This document shows, piece by piece, positions 19,746 through 28,195 of a DNA stretch of 64,000 bases. Within the stretch, counting starts at the first letter, position 1. Each line of letters starts with the position of its first letter. The position numbers and the translations under genes are program-made. The stretch lies in NCBI GenBank assembly GCA_027486655.1, contig JAIXOR010000064.1:1-64000 (forward strand), in the 5' to 3' direction. Source of the stretch: Verrucomicrobiaceae bacterium (GTDB lineage Bacteria; Verrucomicrobiota; Verrucomicrobiia; Verrucomicrobiales; Akkermansiaceae). Below the pieces are notes generated by a model. It had not been told where the DNA came from, did not search any database, and worked only from the letters and a program-made list of their open reading frames with translations.

Positions 19746-20387
19746 CTAAAACTCCGCCAGGCAATCCGCCATCGACCGGAACATCCGGTCCGCCGCCGAG
19801 AAATCCAGGCCCTGGGTCACCCGGTTCGGCACGATCCAGGTGGACATGCCGGCTTCCTTGGCCGCCTTCAGTCCGTTCAGCGAATCCTCGATGACCAGGC
19901 AGTCCTGAGGATTCAGCCCGAGCTGCCCGGCAGCCGTGAGGAAAAGATCCGGAGCGGGTTTGATGCGCGGAGCATCCCCCCGGCAGACGGTGGTGCGGAA
20001 ACGGTCGGCCAGACCGAGCTTGCCAAGCCACCCGTCCACCCAGGCGTGCGACGAGCTGGAAACCACCGCCGTCGGCATGCCGATGGCACCCAGTTTCTCC
20101 AGCACTTCCGGCACTCCGTGCATCGGCCCCTCGTGGGCGAGGTCGCTCATGATATCCTCCTGCCTGCGTGCATCGAGATCGTGCCAGTCAAAGGCCCGGC
20201 CGGTGAGCTCTTCCAAATGGATCTTGGGCGACCACGTGTTGAAATCCGTGCCGATGCAACGGGTGTAAACCTCCAGCGGAAGATGCTGGCCATGACCTTC
20301 GAAGGTGCGCTTCCACGCCTGATAGATCGCCCACTCGGTATCCACCAACACGCCGTCGAAGTCAAAAAGCACCGCGGAAAACGCCAT
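19746..20387 (-). CDS. HAD-family phosphatase (beta-phosphoglucomutase-like)
   Basis: A 213-residue haloacid dehalogenase, subfamily IA. Motif I is FDFDGVLVDTE with both catalytic aspartates, motif II is AVVSSSS, motif III is RIKPAPDLF and motif IV is CLVIEDSLNGLKAAK. The alpha-helical cap between motifs I and II is the size seen in beta-phosphoglucomutases and small sugar-phosphate phosphatases. Substrate cannot be told from sequence. It lies downstream of priA on the minus strand with a 55-nt gap. Confidence 0.88.
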   Translation of the reverse strand: MAFSAVLFDFDGVLVDTEWAIYQAWKRTFEGHGQHLPLEVYTRCIGTDFNTWSPKIHLEELTGRAFDWHDLDARRQEDIMSDLAHEGPMHGVPEVLEKLGAIGMPTAVVSSSSHAWVDGWLGKLGLADRFRTTVCRGDAPRIKPAPDLFLTAAGQLGLNPQDCLVIEDSLNGLKAAKEAGMSTWIVPNRVTQGLDFSAADRMFRSMADCLAEF

Positions 20388-20442
20388 GCCGCACCGTGGC
20401 CCGCCGCCTGCCGGACGCGCAAGCGTGGAGTGGCTCGCGGAC

Positions 20443-22659
20443 TCACGAGAAGTTCAGCGCGTCCATATCAAACACCACCGTGACATCCTCCGGCAGCGTG
20501 GTCCGCGCGAGCACGGCCTGCACGTGGCGGCTCAAAGGCCTCGCCTTCACCGACCGCAGCGTGATCTGGAAGCGGAACTGCCCGTGCGAGCGGATCAAGG
20601 GCGAGGGCAGCACCTCGCCCAGCGTGATGCCAGCCGGCAGATCCTCCGCCAGGCGCAGGTGCAGCGTCTGGAGCGTGAACTCGGCGCGCCGCTCGTGATT
20701 GGAGCGGGCCGTGAGCACCGCACAATGACCATACGGAGGAAAACCAAACTGCCGCCGGAACTCCATTTCCTGCTCCGAAAACCCGTCGAAATCATGCCGC
20801 CTCGCATATTGGATCGACGGCGAGTGCGGCGTGAAGGTCTGCACGATCACCTCGCCTTCCAGCTCGCCCCGCCCGGCGCGGCCCGCCACCTGGGTGATCA
20901 GCTGGAAGGTGCGCTCGCCGGCGCGGAAATCCGGCACATGCAGGCCCAGGTCCGCATTCAGGATGCCCACCAGGGTCACGTTGGGGAAATGCAGGCCTTT
21001 GGCAATCATCTGCGTGCCGATCAGGATCTGGATCTTGCGCGCCTTGAAGGCATTCAGCGTGTCGCGCAAGGCGTGCTTGCGCCGCATCGCATCGGCATCG
21101 ATGCGGGCCACCTTCGCCTGCGGCAGCACCTTGGCGAGGATCTCCTCCACCTTCTGCGTGCCGTATCCCTGGAGGATAATCGCAGGATCCCGGCACTCCG
21201 GGCATTTCCTCGGCACGATGGCCTGATGCCCGCACACGTGGCACACCAGACGCTCGTCCGTGCGGTGATAAGTCAGCGCCACCGAGCAGTGGGGACATTG
21301 GCACACATGCCCGCATTTCGGACACTGGAGGGATCTCGCAAAGCCGCGGCGGTTCAGGAACAGAATCGATTGCTCACCCTTCTCCAGCCGCTGCTCGAGC
21401 GCCGTGCGCAGACGGTCGGACAACACCGCCGGCCCGCCCTTGTGCTTGCTGGCTTCCAAACGCATGTCCACCACCCGCACCAACGGCATCGCCTGCCCGT
21501 CAGCACGCTGGTCCAACCTCAAAAGATCGTATTTCCCCGACTGGGTGTTCTGCCAGGACTCCAGGGACGGCGTGGCCGAGCCCAGCACGATCGCGCATTT
21601 CTCGAAAGCCGCCCGCAGCACCGCCACATCCCGCCCCTGGTAGCGGGGCACGCTCTCCTGCTTGTAAGTGTTCTCATGCTCCTCATCCACCAGGATCAAA
21701 CCCAGATCCGGCAGCGGCGCGAATACCGCGGACCGCGCGCCGATCACAATCCGCGCCAAGCCCCGGCGGATCCGGTGCCACTCGTCGAAACGCTCGCCCT
21801 GCGAGAGATTCGAATGCAGCACGGCCACCTGGTCCTGCATCGAGGCAAAGCGCGCCTTGAAGCGCCTCACCGTCTGCGGCGTGAGCGAGATCTCCGGCAC
21901 CAGCACCAACACCGTTTTCCCCAGATCCAAAACATGCCGCGCCGCCTGGAGATACACCTCGGTCTTGCCCGATCCGGTCACACCTAACAGAAGAATCGGC
22001 CGCGGCTCCGCAGCACCGATCGCGGAAACAATGCCATCCAAGGCCCGCCGTTGCTCCGGGTTCAACTCAAGCGGCAGGGATTCCAGCACCTCCTCGATCC
22101 CATCCGCCTCGGGATCACGGCGCACCTCCTCGGTCTCAATCCTCAACCAACCCGCCTTTTCCATCGATTTGAGCGTGGCCGCCACACCCTCACCCAGATC
22201 CGCCACCGCCATGCGCCGCTCCGGCGCATGCATCAGCAAACTGAGCACCGCATGCTGCCGCGGCGCCCGTTTCGCAAGGCGCTCCATCACCTCCGCCTCA
22301 GGGACGGCATCCATCACCGCGATCCGCCGGGACTTCGCCGAGTTCTCCTCCGTGCGCACCGCCTCCGGCAACAAGGAGCGGATCACCGTCTCGATCCCAC
22401 ACCCGTAATAATCCGCGATCCAGCGCCCGGTCTGCAGCAGGACCGGCGTGATCAAGGGCTCCGGCTCCACCAGCGATTCCAACTCGCGCAGGGCGAAATC
22501 CGCCTGCTCCGCCTCCACCAGCGATAGCACCGTGCCCACCGCCGACTTCCGCCGCAATGGCACGCGCACCCGGCAGCCCGGACGCACGTCCAGACCGCAA
22601 GGAATCGCGTAGTCGAAGACCAGCTCCGACGGACCATCGATCAACACCCGCGCATTCAC
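20443..22659 (-). CDS. priA: PriA primosomal helicase
   Basis: About 738 residues from the GTG at 22659, which gives VNARVLIDGPSELVFDYAIP, a good match to the PriA N-terminus. A TTG at 22695 would add 12 residues. The order is the 3' DNA-binding domain, then helicase motifs (GVTGSGKTEVYL Walker A, VDEEHENTYKQE, LGSATPSLES), then a zinc site built from CPKCGHVCQCPHC, CHVCGH and CPEC, then IGTQMIAKGLHFPNVTLVGI and TQVAGRAGRGE. PriA reloads the replisome at stalled forks. All motifs are intact. It is divergent from the small gene at 22811. Confidence 0.95.
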   Translation of the reverse strand: MNARVLIDGPSELVFDYAIPCGLDVRPGCRVRVPLRRKSAVGTVLSLVEAEQADFALRELESLVEPEPLITPVLLQTGRWIADYYGCGIETVIRSLLPEAVRTEENSAKSRRIAVMDAVPEAEVMERLAKRAPRQHAVLSLLMHAPERRMAVADLGEGVAATLKSMEKAGWLRIETEEVRRDPEADGIEEVLESLPLELNPEQRRALDGIVSAIGAAEPRPILLLGVTGSGKTEVYLQAARHVLDLGKTVLVLVPEISLTPQTVRRFKARFASMQDQVAVLHSNLSQGERFDEWHRIRRGLARIVIGARSAVFAPLPDLGLILVDEEHENTYKQESVPRYQGRDVAVLRAAFEKCAIVLGSATPSLESWQNTQSGKYDLLRLDQRADGQAMPLVRVVDMRLEASKHKGGPAVLSDRLRTALEQRLEKGEQSILFLNRRGFARSLQCPKCGHVCQCPHCSVALTYHRTDERLVCHVCGHQAIVPRKCPECRDPAIILQGYGTQKVEEILAKVLPQAKVARIDADAMRRKHALRDTLNAFKARKIQILIGTQMIAKGLHFPNVTLVGILNADLGLHVPDFRAGERTFQLITQVAGRAGRGELEGEVIVQTFTPHSPSIQYARRHDFDGFSEQEMEFRRQFGFPPYGHCAVLTARSNHERRAEFTLQTLHLRLAEDLPAGITLGEVLPSPLIRSHGQFRFQITLRSVKARPLSRHVQAVLARTTLPEDVTVVFDMDALNFS

Positions 22660-22810
22660 CGCCGACAGCCTGTCCCGCCTCGGCACCCGGGCCAAGATTC
22701 ATTTCCAAGGCCCTGCCACACGCCATCCGCCGAATGTGTTCTTTTGAACACTTTTTGCTTGCGCTGCCCCGGATTCTCCCGCAACCTCGCCATGAAACCA
22801 AACCAAAGCC

Positions 22811-23299
22811 ATGCAAGACGCCGTCATCGAAACCTCCCCAGCCGCCGCTTCCGCAAACTCCCCCGCCCGCGACCGCTCTTCGGACTACGCCATCTACAAG
22901 CCGAATTCCCGCGGCAGCGGCGGAGTCGTCCGCTTCGGCCTCAATCGCACCAAAGGCTCCGTCTTCGTCGATGCCGCCCTCCAATCCGGCGAAAAACAAT
23001 TCGATTGGGAAAACAAGATCACCATGAAATGGGGCCTCTCCGACCTCGGCCCCGTCCTCGCCACCCTCCAAGGCCGCCAACCCGTCGCCAAACTCTTCCA
23101 CCAGTCCGAAAAAGCCAACAGCGCCTTCGAACTCACCCCGCGCGAGGACCCAGAACGCGCACCCTTCCTGCTCTCCATCTCCCGCCAGGACGCCTCGGAC
23201 AAGTCCCTCCGCAAAGTCACCATCCCCCTCACCCACGGCGAGGCCGTCGTCCTCGAAACCGCCCTCCGCGCCGCCATCACACGCCTCCTCAAATGGTGA
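22811..23299 (+). CDS. Small conserved protein, possible PUR/Whirly-like nucleic-acid binder
   Basis: A 162-residue protein with an Ala/Pro/Ser-rich first 25 residues and then a compact domain of alternating strands: YAIYKPNSRGSGGVVRFGLN, KGSVFVDAAL, QFDWENKITMKWGLSDLGPV, KLFHQSEKANSAFEL, FLLSISRQD. The C-terminal helix is EAVVLETALRAAITRLL. The strand-rich core with two roughly repeated halves and a final helix resembles single-stranded nucleic-acid binding folds of the Whirly/MRP/PUR type, but no signature is decisive. No signal peptide. It sits between divergent priA and a downstream rRNA pseudouridine synthase, which suits a nucleic-acid role. The family assignment is a guess; reality of the gene is well supported. 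Confidence 0.7.
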   Translation: MQDAVIETSPAAASANSPARDRSSDYAIYKPNSRGSGGVVRFGLNRTKGSVFVDAALQSGEKQFDWENKITMKWGLSDLGPVLATLQGRQPVAKLFHQSEKANSAFELTPREDPERAPFLLSISRQDASDKSLRKVTIPLTHGEAVVLETALRAAITRLLKW

Positions 23300-23404
23300 G
23301 CCTCCGCCCTGGCCATCCTCCCACCCCAGCCCGCGCGGACCCTCACAAGCCGCCGGCAGAGAATCGCCTTGGTGATTGCCGCTCGGTTGGGATATGGCCC
23401 TCGC

Positions 23405-24106
23405 ATGAAACTGATCAAGCTGCTCGCCAACCTCGGCTACGGATCCCGCAAGGAGGTGCAGCGCCTGATCCGCTCCGGCGCCGTCACCGATGACTCGGGC
23501 ACCGTGCTCAAGGAATCCGACTTCCCCGCCTACGAACGCATCCGCTTCCGCGGCGAGGAACTGGACCCGCTCCACCCGCTGACCCTCGTGCTCCACAAAC
23601 CGGATGGATACACCTGCAGCGCGGACGACCCCGGATCCACCATCTACGACCTGCTGCCCGAGCGCTTCGCCCACCGCAACCCCGGCCTCAACCCGATCGG
23701 CCGGCTCGACAAGGACACCACCGGCCTGCTCCTCATGACCGATGACGGCAAGCTGCTCCACAAGATCATCCACCCCAAGTCCCACTGCCTGAAGGTCTAC
23801 CACGCCGTTCTCGATCGACCTCTCGAAGGGCACGAGGAAGCCCTGTTTTCCAGCGGCACCCTGATGCTGAATGGCGAGACCAAACCTCTGCTTCCCGCCG
23901 GCTTCGAGAAGGTCAGCGAGACCGAGGCCCTCGTCACCCTTCACGAAGGCCGCTATCACCAGGTCCGCCGCATGTTCGCGGCCGCCGGAAACCATGTGGT
24001 CGACCTGAAGCGCATCTCCATCGGCGGATTCAAACTGCCCGAGGACCTCGATGAAGGCGATTGGCGCGTGATGAGCCCGGACGACCTGGCCGCCGTCTTT
24101 GGCTGA
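23405..24106 (+). CDS. RsuA/RluB-family pseudouridine synthase
   Basis: A 233-residue enzyme. It has an N-terminal S4 RNA-binding domain (KLIKLLANLGYGSRKEVQRL), then the catalytic block GRLDKDTTGLLLMTDDG with the invariant Asp, and the C-terminal motif HEGRYHQVRRMFAAAGN. The protein is the length of RsuA, which makes pseudouridine 516 in 16S rRNA, but RluE/RluF-type activity cannot be excluded. The start is placed at ATG 23405 to begin with the S4 domain. A bidirectional terminator follows. Confidence 0.9.
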   Translation: MKLIKLLANLGYGSRKEVQRLIRSGAVTDDSGTVLKESDFPAYERIRFRGEELDPLHPLTLVLHKPDGYTCSADDPGSTIYDLLPERFAHRNPGLNPIGRLDKDTTGLLLMTDDGKLLHKIIHPKSHCLKVYHAVLDRPLEGHEEALFSSGTLMLNGETKPLLPAGFEKVSETEALVTLHEGRYHQVRRMFAAAGNHVVDLKRISIGGFKLPEDLDEGDWRVMSPDDLAAVFG

Positions 24107-24164
24107 AGCGCCCGCTGCCCTCCGCCGCCACCCTGCCATCCCGGAGCTTCCCCGCGGAACACGC

Positions 24165-24198
24165 AAAAACCCGGCGGCCGAATGACCACCGGGTTTTT
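24165..24198. terminator. Bidirectional Rho-independent terminator
   Basis: Perfect 10-base arms (AAAAACCCGG and CCGGGTTTTT) with a 14-base loop lie between the convergent pseudouridine synthase and PEP-CTERM genes. The T-run is present for both directions. Confidence 0.85.
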
Positions 24199-24235
24199 AC
24201 GGGGGGTGGGGGGAGGATGGACGGGGGGAGAGGCT

Positions 24236-24988
24236 TCAGTAGCGGCGGCGGCGCAGCAGTCCGATCACGCCAAAGGCCCCGATCAACGCGGCCCCGGGCT
24301 CGGGGACGGCTTTGATCGAGAAGTCATCAATGGCCAGCCCGTCGTCCGAAGCGGCCGGCGCATCAAAGTCAGTCCAGCGGATCCAGAATGTGGCGCCGTT
24401 CGCGATCGATACGGTGGTCACCGTGGTGCTGATGGCGGTCCGGTTGACGGCACTGTTTCCGTTCAAAGCGCCCACGGTTCCCGCAGTGACAGGCGCGGTG
24501 AAGTCGAGCGCGTTGATGTCGGTCCAGGTGCCGGTGGTGAGCGAGGTGGCGTTGGTGCTGTATTGGAAATCAAGCCGATCCGTTCGACCCGTCGCTCCAA
24601 GCCGCCATTGCTCGCCGGTGTAGGAGATGGTGATGTCAATCGTCCCGACTCCGACGTTGTTGATGAACGAAGCCCCGATGATCGGGACAAGACTGCCACT
24701 GAGCAGACCACCAAAGGATCGATCCGTATCTCCGGTGGATCCAAAACTATAAGTGTTTCCCGCATTGTTTGAACCGGTTCCAACGCCGTAAGTTGAATTG
24801 GCATTGGTTCCGGATTCAGAGAACACCCAATCGACAGGCAAGGTGGAGCCAGTCGTGCCGGTGGAGGCCAGCGAGTTGAAGTTCTGCGAGTAGATGACAC
24901 CGTCGACAAGAGAGATTGCCGCGTGAGACTCACTCAGACCGGCCCCAAAGGCCATGCTGAGGGTGAGGAGGAATGATTTGGCTTTCAT
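24236..24988 (-). CDS. PEP-CTERM sorted exported protein
   Basis: About 250 residues from ATG 24988. A signal peptide (MKAKSFLLTLSMAFGAGLSESHA) is followed by a Ser/Thr/Asn/Gly-rich beta-sandwich region of low charge. The C-terminus is the sorting signal VPEPGAALIGAFGVIGLLRRRRY: Pro-Glu-Pro, a hydrophobic helix and an Arg cluster. Such proteins are processed by exosortase and end up at the surface or in extracellular matrix. No exosortase gene is in the window. The passenger domain gives no functional hint. It stands alone on the minus strand, ended by the shared terminator. Confidence 0.88.
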   Translation of the reverse strand: MKAKSFLLTLSMAFGAGLSESHAAISLVDGVIYSQNFNSLASTGTTGSTLPVDWVFSESGTNANSTYGVGTGSNNAGNTYSFGSTGDTDRSFGGLLSGSLVPIIGASFINNVGVGTIDITISYTGEQWRLGATGRTDRLDFQYSTNATSLTTGTWTDINALDFTAPVTAGTVGALNGNSAVNRTAISTTVTTVSIANGATFWIRWTDFDAPAASDDGLAIDDFSIKAVPEPGAALIGAFGVIGLLRRRRY

Positions 24989-25103
24989 GAACGTGGGGAG
25001 GATTGTGCGAAACGTCTGACCTATCCCCGAAAGCACTCCCCAAGCCAAAATTGGAATCGAGACAAAACCGCCACATGAATGGGATGCATCCCGGTGACCC
25101 GCT

Positions 25104-25775
25104 TCAGTGAGGCAGGCTGACCTTTTCCCCGAGGTGTTTCGGGCGGGTGTGGAGGAGGTTCACATCCAGCCACATTTTGACGCGCGCGCCGATTTCGCGG
25201 AGCTTGGTCTTCATCCCGGCATGGGCCTCCACATCGCGTGCATCGAAGCCACGGGCATCCATGCCGTGGGCCTGGGCGATGTAGATGGCGCGCTCGTTTT
25301 GGAAACGTTGCGAAATGAACAGGATGGACGTGGCGCCGAAGATCTCCTTCGCACGCACCACCGAGTCCAGCGTGCGGAGTCCGGCGAAGTCGCAGACGAT
25401 GCGATCGGCAGGGATGCCGCGTTCAATGAGCGCCTGCTTCATCTTCTCGGGCTCGTTGTAGTAGATCGAGCGGTTGTCACCGGAAACGATGAGGGTTTCC
25501 AGCTTGCCGGCCTTCCAAACGCGGACGGCGGCGTCGATGCGGTAGCGGAAATACAGGTTTTCCCGGCCGTTGACGCGATCGGTGGTGCCGAAGACAAGGC
25601 CCACCTTGGCCGCCGGCAGCGAAGCCACGTCGGAAAAGATGCGTCCGCGGGAGGCCAGCACCGCGGTGAGATTGGCAAACGCGATGAGCGCCAGCCCCAC
25701 GAGCACGGCCATGGCCCCGGTCACGAGGATTCGCCGGAGCCAGCGGCGGCGGGTGGAGGGAGCTCCGGATTTCAC
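25104..25775 (-). CDS. SanA/YdcF-type DUF218 membrane protein
   Basis: About 223 residues from a GTG at 25775 that overlaps the stop of the upstream kinase gene (GTGA). One membrane helix lies near residues 15-35 (VTGAMAVLVGLALIAFANL). The DUF218 domain follows: KVGLVFGTTDRV, YRIDAAVRVWKAGKLETLIVSGDN, RIVCDFAGLRTLDSVVRAKEIFG and FISQRFQNERAIYIAQ. SanA-like proteins affect envelope permeability and vancomycin sensitivity in enterobacteria; the biochemical activity is unknown. Translational coupling to the diacylglycerol-kinase-like gene suggests a common envelope-lipid role. Confidence 0.85.
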   Translation of the reverse strand: MKSGAPSTRRRWLRRILVTGAMAVLVGLALIAFANLTAVLASRGRIFSDVASLPAAKVGLVFGTTDRVNGRENLYFRYRIDAAVRVWKAGKLETLIVSGDNRSIYYNEPEKMKQALIERGIPADRIVCDFAGLRTLDSVVRAKEIFGATSILFISQRFQNERAIYIAQAHGMDARGFDARDVEAHAGMKTKLREIGARVKMWLDVNLLHTRPKHLGEKVSLPH

Positions 25776-26782
25776 AGGCTGCGGGTGGCTTGCAGCTCGG
25801 GCTGGCGGCGCGGCCAGGAGAGCAGGGATTTCATGGTTTCCGCGAAGCTGCCCGCCAGCGGACCATCCGGAGCAAGAACACGCAGCCGGCTGGAGGTTTC
25901 TTGAAATCGGATTTCGTTGAAACGGCCGATCCATTCGCCATCCACCTCCACCGGCACGTCGCGCGCCGCACGCACGGTGAAGGCCTCCGTTTGGAAATAG
26001 GAAACGGATTGCATGAGGTCGATGCCGCCCAGCGCGAGGCCGCGCAGCGAGTCGAGCACCAGCTTGTAGCCGGCCTCCTTGTAAACCAGAACGTCGATCA
26101 TCGAATCGCTGTTGTCCGCATTGCGGAAGAACTTGAACTGGCCGCCGTAAAGCGAACCGTTGCCCGCCAGCATGGCCACGCCTTCCTCGCGCCGGCCATC
26201 GTCGCAGATCACCTCCATCACCGGCGGCCGCTCGCCGAGCACCTTCACGGCGGCAAGCAGGTAGGCCAGGGGACCGAGCATCTTCTTGGCTTCCCAAGAG
26301 GTTTCCTCGATCACCTGCGCGTCAAACCCCACGCCCGCCATCTGCACGAATGGCCAGCCGTTGGCTTCGAAGAGATCCACCTCGCGGATGTGCCCGCGCT
26401 CGATCACCGCGAAGGCCCGCTCCAACGAATCAAACGGAATGCCCATTTCACGGGCGAACACATTCATCGTGCCCGCCGGCAGCACGCCGAGAATCGTCGG
26501 CGTGCCCGCCAGACCGCGGACCACCTCGTTGAGAGTGCCGTCCCCGCCGGCGGCGATGACCACCGACTCGCCTTGCGCGGCAAACCGCGCCGCAAGCTCA
26601 CGGGCCTCACCCGCGTGGTTGGTGGCATACATCGCGAAGCGGTTCGCGTGGTCCATCAGGAAACGCAAAACCCTGCCACCCTTCTGGCTGCGCGCCTTGG
26701 GGTTGAAGATCAGCGGATACCTGCGGGGCGTGGGCACGTCCGATTCTTCGCGCATCCCGCCCCGCGCCGCAACCCGATTCAT
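25772..26782 (-). CDS. Diacylglycerol/lipid kinase family protein (YegS/DgkB-like)
   Basis: About 336 residues from ATG 26782; ATGs at 26839 and 26755 are alternatives. The DAGK catalytic domain starts YPLIFNPKARSQKGG and has the nucleotide-binding AAGGDGTLNEVVRGLAG and GVLPAGTMNVFAREMGIP. Further on are the FVQMAGVGFDAQVIEE block and the C-terminal beta-sandwich with VPVEVDGEWIG. The family phosphorylates diacylglycerol, phosphatidylglycerol or sphingosine-type lipids. Lipid substrate cannot be predicted. Its stop is shared with the start of the SanA-like gene. Confidence 0.88.
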   Translation of the reverse strand: MNRVAARGGMREESDVPTPRRYPLIFNPKARSQKGGRVLRFLMDHANRFAMYATNHAGEARELAARFAAQGESVVIAAGGDGTLNEVVRGLAGTPTILGVLPAGTMNVFAREMGIPFDSLERAFAVIERGHIREVDLFEANGWPFVQMAGVGFDAQVIEETSWEAKKMLGPLAYLLAAVKVLGERPPVMEVICDDGRREEGVAMLAGNGSLYGGQFKFFRNADNSDSMIDVLVYKEAGYKLVLDSLRGLALGGIDLMQSVSYFQTEAFTVRAARDVPVEVDGEWIGRFNEIRFQETSSRLRVLAPDGPLAGSFAETMKSLLSWPRRQPELQATRSL

Positions 26783-26915
26783 GCCAGGACGGGCGCCGCA
26801 TCCCCACTTGTCACGAAAGCAGGCCATCCCGCAAACCACGGCAAATGGAACCCACCTTCCACCTGGAGGACGACAAGCCGCAGGTGGCAGCCACTCCCCG
26901 AGTTCTCTCTAACAA

Positions 26916-26947
26916 AAAACCCGCTCCTCATTCGAGAAGCGGGTTTT
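26916..26947 (-). terminator. Rho-independent terminator after ilvC
   Basis: Ten-base arms (AAAACCCGCT and AGCGGGTTTT) with a 12-base loop are followed on the minus strand by further Ts. It lies 20 nt beyond the ilvC stop. The T-tail runs directly into a TGTTAGA heptamer. Confidence 0.85.
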
Positions 26948-26967
26948 CGTGATTTGTTCAACCGGGA

Positions 26968-28014
26968 TCAGCTGGAAGAAGAGACGAGGCTGGCTTGGGA
27001 AGCGCCCTTCTTGATCTTCTTGGTCTTGATCCAGCTCATGGTGGAGCGGAGTTTCTCGCCGACCTTCTCGATCTGGTGCGCGGCCTCGGCCTTGCGGATC
27101 GGATTGAAGCGCTTGTAGCCGCTCTGGTATTCGGCGATCCATTCCTTGGCGAACTTGCCGCTCTCGATGTCCTTGAGCTGCTTCTTCATGCGCTTCTTGA
27201 CCGAGGCGTCGATGATCTTCGGTCCCACGGAAACATCGCCCCACTCGGCGGTTTCGGAAACGGAGAAACGCATGCCGGCGATGCCCTGCTCGTTCATGAG
27301 GTCCACGATGAGCTTGAGCTCGTGAAGGCACTCGACGTAGGCCATCTCGGGTTGGTATCCGGCTTCAACGAGGGTTTCGAAGCCAGCCTTCACCAGGGCG
27401 GAGGCGCCACCGCAAAGCACGCACTGCTCGCCGAAGAGGTCGGTCACGGTTTCCTCGCGGAAGTTGGTTTCAAACACACCGGCACGGGCGCAGCCGATGC
27501 CGCCGGACCACGCGAGAGCGGTCTTCTTGGCATTGCCGGAAGCATTCTGATGAATGGCGATGAGGCCGGGAACACCCTTGCCCGCGACGAACTGCGAACG
27601 CACGGTGTGGCCGGGGCCCTTCGGCGCGACGAGGATGACGTCGACGTCCTTGGGCAGCTTGAGGTTGCCGAACATGACGGCGAAACCGTGGGAGAAGAGG
27701 AGCGTTTTGCCCTTGGTGAGATTCGGCGCGATGTCCTTCTCATACACACCCGGGATCACGGTGTCCGGCACCGCCACGAAGATGACGTCGGCCGCCTTGA
27801 CCGCATCCGCGGTGTCCATGACCTCGAAGCCCAGCTTCTTGGCGACTTCGCGGGACTTCGACTTCTTGTAGAGGCCGATGACGACCTTCAGGCCGCTGTC
27901 CTTGAGGTTGAGCGCGTGGGCGTGGCCTTGTGAGCCGAAGCCGATCACGGCGAGGGTTTTCTTTTTGAGCGGAGCGATCGGGGCGTCCTTGGTGGTGTAG
28001 ATCTTCGCGGCCAT
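26968..28014 (-). CDS. ilvC: Ketol-acid reductoisomerase, class I
   Basis: A 348-residue enzyme, the class I length. It has the NADP-binding motif VIGFGSQGHAHALNLKDSG, VILVAPKGPGHTVRSQF, the DLFGEQCVLCGG metal-binding block (Asp and Glu), ETLVEAGYQPEMAYVE and CLHELKLIVDLM with the second Glu. IlvC converts acetolactate or acetohydroxybutyrate to the dihydroxy acids in valine, leucine and isoleucine synthesis. It stands alone, far from other ilv genes, divergent from thiH, and ends at a clear terminator. The start at ATG 28014 matches the family N-terminus. Confidence 0.96.
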   Translation of the reverse strand: MAAKIYTTKDAPIAPLKKKTLAVIGFGSQGHAHALNLKDSGLKVVIGLYKKSKSREVAKKLGFEVMDTADAVKAADVIFVAVPDTVIPGVYEKDIAPNLTKGKTLLFSHGFAVMFGNLKLPKDVDVILVAPKGPGHTVRSQFVAGKGVPGLIAIHQNASGNAKKTALAWSGGIGCARAGVFETNFREETVTDLFGEQCVLCGGASALVKAGFETLVEAGYQPEMAYVECLHELKLIVDLMNEQGIAGMRFSVSETAEWGDVSVGPKIIDASVKKRMKKQLKDIESGKFAKEWIAEYQSGYKRFNPIRKAEAAHQIEKVGEKLRSTMSWIKTKKIKKGASQASLVSSSS

Positions 28015-28195
28015 GGCGGATCGGATGGTTGGTTCGGTTGAAGACACGCCGGTGCCATCAGGGCTGCGGCGGGGCGGCACACTGGCGGGATGCGGCCCCG
28101 GGGTCAAGCCACAAGAAAAACCGCGCTTTTCCGCATGGCGATGGGCTGGAAAGGCCTTTGACGAGCCGCCTCCGGCGCGGCATGTTCCGCGCGCC

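Noticed and set aside
22298-24166. Minus-strand 622-codon frame over the 22811 and pseudouridine synthase genes
   Set aside because: Shadow of well-supported plus-strand genes; Gly/Glu-rich without domain signatures.
28015-28195. TPP riboswitch upstream of thiH
   Set aside because: No thi-box-like sequence recognised in the 180-nt ilvC-thiH intergenic region.
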